64,000 bases of DNA from a bacterium 0.1xD8-71. GTDB lineage: Bacteria > Bacillota > Clostridia > Lachnospirales > Lachnospiraceae. The position numbers and the translations under genes are program-made. Below are positions 1 through 8,834 of the stretch, piece after piece. The stretch is taken from positions 1-64,000 of the forward strand of contig RAYR01000008.1 in NCBI GenBank assembly GCA_003612405.1, in the 5' to 3' direction. Within the stretch, counting starts at the first letter, position 1; each line of letters starts with the position of its first letter. The notes under the pieces were generated by a model. It did no database searches. It saw nothing but the letters and a program-made list of their open reading frames with translations, and was not told the DNA's origin.

Positions 1-110
1 AGTCTAACTATCTAACATTTAGAATTATATAGAAGGACAGAGGTTTTGGGAATCCGCAGGATTATTTGGCGCTTACTAAAAAACAGCAATCAGAAAAATC
101 CTTCCACTAT

Positions 111-141
111 AAAAGGGTTCCGGAACCGCTCCAAAACCCTT
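111..141 (-). terminator. Possible terminator after the sensor/GGDEF gene
   Basis: Arms AAGGGTT (113-119) and AACCCTT (135-141) enclose an inner palindrome GGTTCCGGAACC. The structure lies just past the stop of the minus-strand gene that ends at 179. The T-rich tail is weak, so the call is tentative. The first 110 bases hold nothing I recognise. Confidence 0.35.
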
Positions 142-178
142 CACTTTACCAATCTTAAGATAATATATGTAGCCAATA

Positions 179-2124
179 TCATTTCCTCTGCTTCTTCCTT
201 GCCGTTTTCTCCTGATACATAACCTCATCAGCCTCCCTGACATAATCGTCCAACTCTTTGCTGCAACGCATATCCGTGTCAATTCCTCCTGCACTGATAC
301 CCAGTTCGCACGGAAAATCCAACAGCTTCACCCGCGCACTGATATCCTTACGGATACTGTTCACTAACCTTGTCATCTCATCTTGACTCATCTTCGTCAG
401 AATAACCAGGAATTCATCCCCGCCCATACGGATTGCCACTGCATTGTCCGGACAAAACCGCAGAATTGCCCTGGCAGTAATCTTGATGGCAAGATCGCCA
501 CATTCATGACCAAATGTGTCATTCATATATTTTAACCGGTCCATATCCATGAAAAGAATACTCAGATCCTGATTCTTTTCCTTACTTTCCTTGAAAATAC
601 GGCATGCCTGATTCTGATAACCCAGACGGTTATACAGTCCTGTCATGGCGTCCCGCATGGAAATCTCTCCCAGTTCCCGGTTAATATATTCCAGCCGCTT
701 ACTTCGGTAGAAATTCTCCATGCCGGTCATAATCGTACTCATCAGTTTATTTAAATACCGCTTTTCCATCAGATATGCGGAATTCACAATCACCATGTAG
801 CCTACCGTATACTGGCTGAAATGAAAGGGCAGAAATAGATATTCTCTTCCCCCTTCATCCGCATCCAGATCATCAAACAGCTTTTTACGGCTCTGAACCT
901 CCATCTTGATCTTTCCGGACGCCAGATCCGTATATATCTTTTTCATCTTGTCCGGATAACCGATTTCGTGAAACCTGCCGTCTCCGGACAAATTGGTGAT
1001 GTCTTCCAACGTCTCTCCGCCTTCATTCTGATAATCTTCAATTTTCTCATCCAACACCAGGTACATATCATCACACTGCAAAGAATGAATCCCTTTTAAT
1101 ATCTTCTCATATATCTCTTCCAGTGTTTTACAATACAGCAGTTCATATTCCAGCATCTTGATTTCTTCTTCCAGACCTGCAAGCTCGGCTTCTGTCAAAA
1201 TCTCTTTGCGGACATACGCCGCCAGATCAATCCCCTCATCCGTATGGCATCCACAGCTGTCCCAGAATACACACGCTGTATCCGTATAGTAGCACTCTTC
1301 CACCGGTTCACCCTTCCAGACATGTAAAAAGAGTTCCATACTCTTTTCCACCAACAGCTCCTGCCTCTGGTCAATGGTCGTAATCCGTGGTAAAAAATAT
1401 GCCGCCTTGTCAAAATTATCAAATCCTGTCACAATAAAATCTTCCGGCACGGAAAATCCTTTTTCCTCAGCGGCTTTACAAACACCCACCGCAATCTCGT
1501 CATTGGCACAGATCACAGCCTGCGGCAGTTCTCCATGCTTTTCATATAACTTCATAAAGCCACGATATCCGCTCTTGATCTCGAAACTTTCGCAAAAGAA
1601 ACACTCCTCTCCACAGGGCACATTCCGTTCTGTCAGATAATCCACAACAGCGCGCATCCGCTGTCCGTTTTCATAATTATCCCTGGGCCCCATCACAAAC
1701 CAGAATTTCCTGCACCCATGAACATGATAAACATGTTCCATCATCGGAAGCATGGCTGCATAATTATAATCCCCACATAATAAAATCCCTCAATCCTGTT
1801 TGCAAGAGAAAGAACCGGCTTACCCGACTGTCTGGCCGCATTGATAAGATATTCCCATGACGCTGCGCCACAGCCATACTGTTCCCGCTGATGGATGCTG
1901 TTGACATCCAGTATGATACCGTCGAACTCTGACAGATCCGGCAACTGGTAAATATTGTATTCTCCAAGATTATAATTACGATCCAACGTCCATGCGCCGG
2001 CACTGCGGAAAATATAGAGATTAATCTCCTCATCCATTTCCCTGATCTTTTTTAAAAACCATGCCACACGTGTGCAGGCAAATGCACGATTGTTGGCCTC
2101 CATGATCATTGCAAGTTTTTTCAT
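179..2124 (-). pseudogene. LacI-type sensor domain fused to GGDEF diguanylate cyclase, frameshifted
   Basis: Two overlapping reading frames make up one gene. The upstream part (2124-1741, 127 codons) starts MKKLAMIMEA and is the first lobe of a periplasmic-binding-protein-like (LacI-type) sensor. The downstream part (524 codons to 179) continues the sensor domain, then a linker region, and ends with a diguanylate cyclase domain carrying an intact active-site loop (MGGDEF, about 70 residues from the C-terminus) and the usual DAMTGLYNR entry motif. The frame is lost near 1780 in a run of four G (minus strand): one extra G would give the expected GDYNYAAM junction and a protein of about 640 residues. 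The intact family would make cyclic di-GMP in response to a ligand. No HTH is present, so it is a signalling enzyme and not a repressor. A single-base mutation or a base-calling error are both possible. Confidence 0.75.
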
Positions 2125-2201
2125 CTCAATCCTCCACGAGGGAACAAGCTAGATAACCCCATTATCGGTTTGATTATATCATTCTGACACACTATCTGTC
2201 A

Positions 2202-2774
2202 CTACAAATCAGAAAAAGCGGTCTTTCTTGCGGTCTGAATATTCATCAGATGATACCGCTTAAATTCCCGCACCAAATTACTCAGTTTCTTGGGCGTAAT
2301 TCCAATATATTCATGAAACTGTCTTTCCAACTGCCTGCTGCCGATAAAACACTCTCTGGACAGCCTGCTCACATCCAATGCTCCATGATGCAGGATAATA
2401 TTGTCTATCGCTGTGTCAATCAATTCATGGTTTCTTGCTGTTTGCAGCCTGTTGATAAGCAGTCTTTCTGTCAAATGAGTGATATCCGCCAGATCTACCG
2501 GCTCAACTAAGCGCTTTCGCAGTTCTCTGCCCAGCCAGCTGAACCTTTCCCTGACATCAGACCTTCCGTTTACCGTTCCGGCAAAAGAGTCTTCTGCGAA
2601 AACAGAGTCTCCCCAGGCATAGAAACGAATAGCAAACACTGACATCTTATGTACATTGTTCTCTTCATTATGAACATAAAAACTACTGTCATTAATGCCA
2701 TTGAAATCAGAGACCACAATACGCTTCTCCTCATCCATGCGGTAAATAATATCTACGCAGGTATCTGGTATCAC
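2202..2774 (-). pseudogene. AraC-family regulator remnant with two deletions
   Basis: The open frame of 190 codons begins at a GTG that overlaps the stop of the upstream acetyltransferase remnant. The text IPDTCVDIIYRMD is typical of the N-terminal domain of AraC regulators with a DUF6597-like sensor. The frame stays open upstream of the GTG and still reads AraC-like (FGWEYHC) to about 2828, inside the GNAT gene, so the original N-terminus has been removed. In the DNA-binding domain, ITPKKLSNLVR runs directly into EFKRYHLMNIQTARKTAF. In relatives as I know them about 30 residues containing the second HTH lie between these blocks. With one HTH half missing the protein is unlikely to act as a normal regulator. 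Confidence 0.65.
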
Positions 2775-3148
2775 GATTGCCGAAGTTCCGCCTGTCTCTG
2801 CATTAGAGCAATGATATTCACCACCCCAAAATGTTGCGCTCCCTCATCAACCTGGGTAGAGAGCAAAGTCATCTTATAACCCTGGCTTTTCATTTCCTTT
2901 TCCCAACAGAGTATCGCCTGCCCGGCAAATCCCTTTCCACGATATTCCTCTTTGATAAAGATAAAATTCAGAAACGGGAGATTATCCCACAAGACACAAT
3001 ATGCCATTATTCCGATCCGTCTGCTTCCTTCCCAGATAACGTAGCCGGACTTCGTGAACACCCGATTCATATAGGCTGTATCATCAACATGCTTATCCAT
3101 GCTCATTACAAATTCTTTATCGCTATCTGTTACAATTCTAATTTCCAT
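2771..3148 (-). pseudogene. GNAT acetyltransferase, C-terminally truncated
   Basis: The start at 3148 (MEIRIVTDSDKEFV) is preceded by GAGGAGAAG at good spacing, which is better than the upstream in-frame start at 3181. The protein has the GNAT fold signatures: a central strand FLNFIFIKEEYRGKGFAGQ (acetyl-CoA pyrophosphate loop R-G-K-G-F-A-G) and the late strand LLSTQVDEGAQHF. Normal relatives continue after QHF with a tyrosine-containing C-terminal strand. Here the frame leaves the family abruptly (GVVNIIALMQ...) and stops, because it has been joined to the neighbouring AraC gene. About 30 residues are missing. The acceptor substrate cannot be inferred. Confidence 0.6.
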
Positions 3149-3161
3149 ATCTTCTTCTCCT

Positions 3162-4049
3162 CTAACCGCCAATTGTTGCAAGAATATTAATGAATTTCAG
3201 TATATTTTCATTCACAGGTTTGATCGCATTATACAAAAAACCTATTTCACGAGGAGCTATCGGCTCAGACAAGTTTATTTCTATCAAAGAACCTGCCCTT
3301 AATTCCTGGGCAACGAACTGTTTTACCACACAGGATATTCCTATCCCCATTCTGGCAAATTCAATAAGCAAATCCATTTCATTTACTTCCAGAATATGTA
3401 AAGGATTAATTTTATTTTGTGCATAGTAATGATTTAAATGTCTGCGGGAAACATTATCCTTATCCAGCAAAATAATATTTCCATGTTCAAATATCTTATC
3501 CTCATCACAATTTAATTTATTCCGATATGCCGGCGTACAAACAAAGACGTATTCAATCGTCCCCAACGAATGATATACCGTTGTTCCCAGATTATCTGGC
3601 TTCGCTGCAAGAGCCAGGTCTATATTACACTGTGCAAGCATGGAACAGGCTGCTGATGACGATGTACAGGTAATTGATATGTCGGTATCCGGATATAGAC
3701 CTGTAAATGCCTTAAGATAAGGCATGAGAAAATACTTGCACAGCACATTACTGGCCGCTATCCGCAAATGCCCCGTACTCTGCTGCAATCTAATCGCTTC
3801 TTCCGTATCTGAAAGAGTACGAAATGCCTTTTTAACATTCTCATACAGGATTCTCCCTTTTTCCGTAAGGTCAACCCCTTTTGCCTTTCTGATAAAAAGA
3901 GTGGTCCCCAGATTCTCTTCCAGCTTTTTGACGGTAATACTTACTGCCGGCTGTGAAATATATAATTGTGCTGCTGCCTTTGATATGCTCTTACATTCAG
4001 CAACCGCAAGAAAAATTTTATATCTGGAAAGATTATCAAAGTTTTCCAT
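3162..4049 (-). CDS. LysR-family transcriptional regulator
   Basis: I chose the ATG at 4049 (MENFDNLSRYKIFLAVAE), giving 295 residues, the usual LysR length. An upstream in-frame extension exists but does not resemble the family. Residues 1-60 form the winged HTH with the classic motif SISKAAAQLYISQPAVSITV followed by LEENLGTTLF. The rest is the two-lobed effector-binding domain (LRIAASNVLCKYFLMPYL onward). It is divergently transcribed from the methyltransferase at 4155 across about 105 bp, the usual layout for a LysR protein controlling its neighbour. The intergenic region holds a 12-bp palindrome. The effector is unknown. Confidence 0.92.
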   Translation of the reverse strand: MENFDNLSRYKIFLAVAECKSISKAAAQLYISQPAVSITVKKLEENLGTTLFIRKAKGVDLTEKGRILYENVKKAFRTLSDTEEAIRLQQSTGHLRIAASNVLCKYFLMPYLKAFTGLYPDTDISITCTSSSAACSMLAQCNIDLALAAKPDNLGTTVYHSLGTIEYVFVCTPAYRNKLNCDEDKIFEHGNIILLDKDNVSRRHLNHYYAQNKINPLHILEVNEMDLLIEFARMGIGISCVVKQFVAQELRAGSLIEINLSEPIAPREIGFLYNAIKPVNENILKFINILATIGG

Positions 4050-4154
4050 ATTTCCATTCCATAAATTTATTTTATATATTTTATAAAATCCATATATTTG
4101 AATTATATCATTAACAACTTTATAATACAAGAAAATTTGTACAGGAGAATATAC
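4050..4154. promoter_or_regulatory. Divergent promoter region between LysR gene and methyltransferase
   Basis: On the plus strand TTGAAT (4098-4103), a 17-base spacer and TATAAT (4121-4126) form a good sigma-A promoter for the methyltransferase gene. A perfect 12-bp palindrome ATTTTATAAAAT (4078-4089) sits just upstream of the -35 box and is a plausible LysR binding site. The ribosome binding site AGGAGA precedes the ATG at 4155. Confidence 0.6.
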
Positions 4155-4934
4155 ATGAAGACTTATGAATTCGACGGTGAGAGATACCGGACTGCTTCTT
4201 CCCATCAGAAAGAATGGGGAAAAAGTCTTATTTCCAAAATCACTTTGCAAGGTAATGAAACCATATTGGATCTGGGTTGCGGTGACGGACACTTAACCGA
4301 ACAGTTAGCATTGCTTGTGCCGAATGGAAACGTGTTAGGTATAGACGCTTCCATCGGAATGATTCAAACGGCACAAAACATTTGCAGGGATAATCTTGCC
4401 TTTGTCCGCATGGACATCAACAATCTGCACTTTTCCAATGAATTTAATATTATTTATTCTAATGCGGCCCTGCATTGGATCAAAGACCACAAACGGCTTT
4501 TGCAAAACTCATACGCGGCATTAAAACCCGGTGGCATATTATTATGGGATTTTGGAAGCCATGGCAACTGTTCTAATTTTCTTGCAGTAACCCAACAAAA
4601 AATGGACGAAGATAACTACAGAGAATTTTTCCGGGATTTTGAAATGCCATGGTTCATGCCCTCAAAAAACTGCTATGAGGAACTGATCTCCGATATCGGC
4701 TACTGCGATTTTACAATTACCGAAGTAAACCGGGACAGGTATTTCCCAACTTCTGACGAGATGATAAAGTGGATTGACCAGCCATGTATTGTACCTTTTA
4801 TCGAGTGTATCCCCGATATGCTCAAAAATAAATTCCGTCAAGAAGTCATTGCAGAAATGCTTAAAAAAACACAACAGCCGGACGGAACCTGCTTTGAAAC
4901 GTTTCGCAGGTTATTGGTGTATGCCTTGAAATAA
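4155..4934 (+). CDS. Class I SAM-dependent methyltransferase
   Basis: The start at 4155 (MKTYEFDGERYRTASSHQ) is set by AGGAGA eight bases upstream, giving 259 residues. Motif I ILDLGCGDGHLTEQL near residue 40 binds S-adenosylmethionine, followed by the acidic VLGIDAS strand and NAALHWIKDHKRLL, and LKPGGILLWDFGS. The pattern is closest to trans-aconitate methyltransferase-like enzymes acting on small molecules. The substrate is not known. It is probably controlled by the divergent LysR regulator. Confidence 0.88.
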   Translation: MKTYEFDGERYRTASSHQKEWGKSLISKITLQGNETILDLGCGDGHLTEQLALLVPNGNVLGIDASIGMIQTAQNICRDNLAFVRMDINNLHFSNEFNIIYSNAALHWIKDHKRLLQNSYAALKPGGILLWDFGSHGNCSNFLAVTQQKMDEDNYREFFRDFEMPWFMPSKNCYEELISDIGYCDFTITEVNRDRYFPTSDEMIKWIDQPCIVPFIECIPDMLKNKFRQEVIAEMLKKTQQPDGTCFETFRRLLVYALK

Positions 4935-4961
4935 AACATACAATCCATAGTTGCCTTGCAA

Positions 4962-5966
4962 TCAATAGAGAATTTCCCTTATTTTCCTCATCTTTCCCCA
5001 AACATTATCTCCATAGTTGCTTACCAGGACAGAAATAATCCCCTTATCAGGATTATATTCGGAAATGAAACTCACTCCCGGATCACAGCCTTGAAAATAC
5101 GCAAAGTCCCTGCCATTCGGATTATCTATAATCCACATGCCATAGCCATAATACCCTTCTTCTGCGTCACTCCCATCCCCACTCTGCTTACTAAGCATAT
5201 CTGAAACAAAGGATGTTGAAATCAGATGACCTGCCAGCAAATTCGTCCAAAAACGAATAATATCTTTTACCGTAACAAACGCCCCGCCTGCACCAGTACC
5301 TTTTACATCAACAGAAAAGATATTTGTACGATAATCGTTTGTGTCAGTACAGTAAATATAGTTATTGGCACATTTTGACGGCAACCTGTCCAATTCATAA
5401 TAACCTGTTGATTTCATACCGCATATATCAAAAATATTTTCTTTCAGATATTGATCATAATACTTTCCTGTTACTTTTTCGATAATCATTGCAAGCAATA
5501 CATAGCCCGAATTATTGTATTGAAATCTTTCACCCCTGGGGTACATCATAGGCTTATTGATGAATAACGGAAGCAAGTCACTGTTATGTCTTATTTTATA
5601 ATTAGGATAATCAGTCCATAATTCTTCATATTCCTCCATCACACTTTCATCAAAATAATCCGGAACACCCGATGTATGATTTAAGAGTTGTCTGACTGTA
5701 ACATCCTTATCAATATCGTTCCATGAAATAGAATCGAGCAGCACACCCAATGTATCATCAAACCCTATTTTCCCCTGCTCAATCAACTGCAAGATTCCTA
5801 CGGCAACAAATACTTTACCTGCTGATGCACTTGCAAATTTCGTCTCCACCGTGTTGGGAATTTCATTTGCCATGTCTGCAAACCCATTTTCCTGTTCATA
5901 TAAAACTTTGCCGTTCTGCACAATATATATGTTTCCCCTAAAATTTACATCCATCACTTCTTCCAT
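4962..5966 (-). CDS. Serine hydrolase of the beta-lactamase/class C penicillin-binding family
   Basis: The protein has 334 residues. The nucleophile motif SxxK is seen as SASAGK near residue 47 and the second motif YxN as YNNSGY near residue 150, with LNHTSGVPDYF between them, typical of class C beta-lactamase-like esterases and D,D-peptidases. There is no signal peptide, so it is probably cytoplasmic and may be an esterase or peptidase and not a resistance enzyme. It lies 17 bases downstream of the small membrane-protein gene at 5984-6340 on the same strand and is probably co-transcribed with it. Confidence 0.85.
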   Translation of the reverse strand: MEEVMDVNFRGNIYIVQNGKVLYEQENGFADMANEIPNTVETKFASASAGKVFVAVGILQLIEQGKIGFDDTLGVLLDSISWNDIDKDVTVRQLLNHTSGVPDYFDESVMEEYEELWTDYPNYKIRHNSDLLPLFINKPMMYPRGERFQYNNSGYVLLAMIIEKVTGKYYDQYLKENIFDICGMKSTGYYELDRLPSKCANNYIYCTDTNDYRTNIFSVDVKGTGAGGAFVTVKDIIRFWTNLLAGHLISTSFVSDMLSKQSGDGSDAEEGYYGYGMWIIDNPNGRDFAYFQGCDPGVSFISEYNPDKGIISVLVSNYGDNVWGKMRKIREILY

Positions 5967-5983
5967 TGCGTCCGCCTCCTCAT

Positions 5984-6340
5984 TTATCGCCGATTGCTGT
6001 CTTCCGTTTTAAAATACATACGGTCCAGTTTCCCATGATAGGCAATCATTGCCAATATGCCGCCCAGCACTTCAATCATGCACAAATATCCTGCAACTAA
6101 TCCTCCAAAGGCAAGCCCGCATACGAAGCAGATAATAAATCCCACTCCCAACAGAATCCACATAAGACCATGCTTTCGATTATAAGCCCTGACATCTGTA
6201 AGCTGTTCTTTTTGGGGCGGTTTTTTCCCAGACCAGAAACCAACCGGCTCCTTACTTCTATACTGGACAATTCCTATGATTATAACAGGCGCTATACAGA
6301 CCAACGCTGCTATTGATGAAAAAATTATTTCTGCTGACAT
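5984..6340 (-). CDS. Small membrane protein of unknown function
   Basis: This 118-residue protein has three hydrophobic segments: near residues 5-25 (IIFSSIAALVCIAPVIIIG), 60-78 and 80-98. A conserved-looking cytoplasmic loop SKEPVGFWSGKKPPQKEQL follows the first segment. Similar small proteins with the motif GFWSGKKPP and AYNRKHG are common in Lachnospiraceae, but I know no function. It lies between the SRPBCC-like gene and the serine hydrolase on the same strand with gaps under 20 bases, suggesting one transcript. Confidence 0.7.
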   Translation of the reverse strand: MSAEIIFSSIAALVCIAPVIIIGIVQYRSKEPVGFWSGKKPPQKEQLTDVRAYNRKHGLMWILLGVGFIICFVCGLAFGGLVAGYLCMIEVLGGILAMIAYHGKLDRMYFKTEDSNRR

Positions 6341-6356
6341 TTTAATCTCCCCTATC

Positions 6357-6782
6357 TCACGTAAATTTCAGAAGCCTTTTCCATCTTTTCTGCCTATGGG
6401 AATAAAAGCAGACTGCCCATAAATATATAAATACTGTTTTCCAACCTGCCTCAATATCTACTATATCAGTGTATCTCGTGTTGCTATCATCCATTTTTTC
6501 AATCAATATCCTATGATTCCAAACCGGAACATGCGTATTGCTTTCATTGGTAAATATTCCCTGCTTCACCCCAAAATGGATAACTTTAATTGTGTGAATA
6601 CCAAATGGAATAACCCCAAACAATTTAAACCTGTAAGAGGATTCTGTTCCCTCTTTCCAGATCAGTTCATGATTTCCATTGACAGGCGTAAAGGCTGCCA
6701 TAGGCCAGGCAATATACTGTAACGTTTTTAACTTTTGCAGTCTCTTAAATATTTCTTTTTCTTTTCCCAAATTTATAATCAC
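6357..6782 (-). CDS. SRPBCC (START-like) family protein, N-terminus probably altered
   Basis: The body (TLQYIAWPMAAFTPVNG, then FKLFGVIPFGIHTIKVI, WNHRILIEKMDDSNTRYTD and a C-terminal helix ending in HRQKRWKRLLK) matches SRPBCC-fold proteins that bind small hydrophobic ligands. The family usually starts about 20 residues earlier with a strand containing an 'A..vW..itD' block. Here that block is missing and replaced by VIINLGKEKEIFKRLQ. I placed the start at a GTG (6782) because AAGGAAG precedes it. The frame also extends upstream to overlap the HNH gene. The altered N-terminus sits beside the grafted tail of the HNH gene, so a recombination scar is likely. Confidence 0.5.
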   Translation of the reverse strand: MIINLGKEKEIFKRLQKLKTLQYIAWPMAAFTPVNGNHELIWKEGTESSYRFKLFGVIPFGIHTIKVIHFGVKQGIFTNESNTHVPVWNHRILIEKMDDSNTRYTDIVDIEAGWKTVFIYLWAVCFYSHRQKRWKRLLKFT

Positions 6783-6790
6783 TAACTTCC

Positions 6791-7972
6791 TTAAGCACCA
6801 TTTCCAAATGTCGTCTCCCAAAGTTCATTCGCAATCTTCCTGTCTGAAACACACATCAGATCAGCTTCCGCCTCCTTATAAATCCAATCCTTAAATCCAC
6901 AGTTCCTTGCAGACTGATATACCGGCTGCATAATTTCTTCCAATACACTTGAAAAGCATAAGAAATCCTGTCCTTTACGATACATTTTGCTTCGCACCGC
7001 GTTATCATTTAAGTGCTCTTTTGCACATTTTTCAAATGCGTCATGCAGAATCTCATATTTCCACATCATTTCATAAGAAATGAATTCCAGTCTCGCCAGT
7101 TGAGGAAAATAAACATCCCAGGTCGGCAAATTATTGCTCTTGCTGCTATTAATGCTTCGGGTAGTAGGATGTAAATTCCAGAACTCATCATGCGCTACAT
7201 ACGACCATGGTACAAAATGATCAATTGAAATATCTTTCTCTGATAACTGTACATGCCCATAGATTTCATGAATCGGCTGAACCTCAATTAACAGTTTCCA
7301 ATATCTTTTAATCTTTTCTAACTTCCGCTCCTGGGGCGGATATAATTTATCCGCAATTCCCGGAACACTTGGATTACGTCGTTGCAGATATACAATAATA
7401 TTATATTGCATCCATCCCTTGATAATCTCTTGATTTTTATGTATATAGGAAAGCCAGTCCGCGTTGAATCGAATGGTGGTCTGCATACCATTCAGTTTCT
7501 CAAAATAGTACATTAATCTGCGTTCCTGATTAATCTTAGAGATAAGTGCGCTTTCCGATACATTCCACTCTTTGCCCTTAACCTTATCCATAAATGGAGC
7601 CTGAATACGGTAGGGAACATTTTTCGTCAGTATCCTCTTTCGTTTTATGACTTCTTTGTCCTTACAGTTTTTCAAATAACGAATAATATTTTCTTTCTTC
7701 TCCGAAGATTTTAATTGGGAAATCTGCTGAAGATATATGACTAAACTTTCCAGTGTATCTCGTGGACCCAGATTTAAATGATACTCTGTTACCATATACC
7801 ATGCATCTGCAATCATCTCATCAATCAATTCTTCATAAGTTGTGCTTTCTTTACCCTCCAGCACTTTGGAAACAATTGCCTGAAACCAGAAAAACTTGTA
7901 ACATTCACTTGTATTGTCAAATATCCTGCTCAGATTTTGAACTTCTAAAGTATCGGAATATGGTAGTATCAA
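6791..7972 (-). CDS. HNH endonuclease-domain protein with a PLD-like tail
   Basis: The 393-residue protein has an alpha-helical N-terminal region of about 220 residues of unknown role. An HNH nuclease core follows: IDHFVPWSYVAHDEFWNL, then HPTTRSINSSKSNNLP, giving the D-H, N and asparagine-rich third part of the motif. The helical N-terminal region (FWFQAIVSKVLEG) resembles that of HNH-containing conflict proteins I have seen in mobile islands. The last 27 residues, ending IANELWETTFGN, match the last part of the TOTE-type protein encoded 2 kb upstream (8835-11804), although the rest is unrelated. It follows the methyltransferase gene by 61 bases on the same strand. Confidence 0.7.
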   Translation of the reverse strand: MILPYSDTLEVQNLSRIFDNTSECYKFFWFQAIVSKVLEGKESTTYEELIDEMIADAWYMVTEYHLNLGPRDTLESLVIYLQQISQLKSSEKKENIIRYLKNCKDKEVIKRKRILTKNVPYRIQAPFMDKVKGKEWNVSESALISKINQERRLMYYFEKLNGMQTTIRFNADWLSYIHKNQEIIKGWMQYNIIVYLQRRNPSVPGIADKLYPPQERKLEKIKRYWKLLIEVQPIHEIYGHVQLSEKDISIDHFVPWSYVAHDEFWNLHPTTRSINSSKSNNLPTWDVYFPQLARLEFISYEMMWKYEILHDAFEKCAKEHLNDNAVRSKMYRKGQDFLCFSSVLEEIMQPVYQSARNCGFKDWIYKEAEADLMCVSDRKIANELWETTFGNGA

Positions 7973-8033
7973 TAGGAGTCACCTTCCTGCTTTTAAAATA
8001 TAGTTGGGCTTATGATTTATGATTATTCCAAAT

Positions 8034-8789
8034 CTATAAAGGTTTCTGCACTAAATATAGCGGTATCGTATCTATAATGACAATCTCATTTCCCGCCTCC
8101 ACAATTGCTTTTCTAATACCTGCATAAAAATCTGATTTATAGGGCTCATCTAAAGTTATGTGTTCACAGTGCGTACTAATATAACAAATATATTCATCTG
8201 CGTTCAGTTTCCGCACACTTTTCCACTCTTTGTATTTCATGTTCTCAAATCCATAATTAACAACATTTTCATAGTTCAACTTACAATTATATCTTTGTTT
8301 TACGCGGAAATATTTATCATATACTTTGTCAATCTCAGCTCTTAAGGACGGATTTGCACTTGTCTCATCCGAGCGAGTCATAAACATGGCAAGATAGCCT
8401 CCCGGCTTTAGCATCCTATATGTTTTCGTAAATGCTATTTCTTCAGGAATCCATTGTATCGTAGCTGCCGAATATACTAAATCATATGTATGTTCATTAA
8501 AACTATAGCTTTCAAAATCCCCATTCACAATATGAAAGTTCTGATAGCAGCCAAACTTATCTTTCATAAAAGAAGTGAAATTTTCTCCAAGCTCAATTGC
8601 CGTGTAGTCGCACCCTGTTTTTAATATAGGCTCTGTGGCCTGACCCGTTCCAGGACCAATTTCAAGTACTTTCTTTTCAGAATTTAAACCACATATTATT
8701 TCCAGTTCTTGAAATAACTCTTTACAATATCTTGGTCTATACTTATCAAAATCTTCTGGTATTTTATCAAATGTTTTACGGAAATCCAT
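8034..8789 (-). CDS. Class I SAM-dependent methyltransferase
   Basis: The 251-residue protein starts MDFRKTFDKIPEDFDKYRPRY. Motif I is VLEIGPGTGQATEPIL near residue 40. It is followed by the acidic strand YTAIELGE and a motif IV-like VYSAATIQWIPEE, and MLKPGGYLAMF. This pattern fits small-molecule methyltransferases, not DNA methylases (no DPPY or PCQ motif). It lies 45 bases downstream of the TOTE-type gene and 61 bases upstream of the HNH gene, all on the minus strand, so the three may be one transcript. Its role next to them is unknown. Confidence 0.82.
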   Translation of the reverse strand: MDFRKTFDKIPEDFDKYRPRYCKELFQELEIICGLNSEKKVLEIGPGTGQATEPILKTGCDYTAIELGENFTSFMKDKFGCYQNFHIVNGDFESYSFNEHTYDLVYSAATIQWIPEEIAFTKTYRMLKPGGYLAMFMTRSDETSANPSLRAEIDKVYDKYFRVKQRYNCKLNYENVVNYGFENMKYKEWKSVRKLNADEYICYISTHCEHITLDEPYKSDFYAGIRKAIVEAGNEIVIIDTIPLYLVQKPL

Positions 8790-8834
8790 TTTGTTTTCTC
8801 TCCATTTTTCCTTTCAAATGTAATAAAAGCAGCC

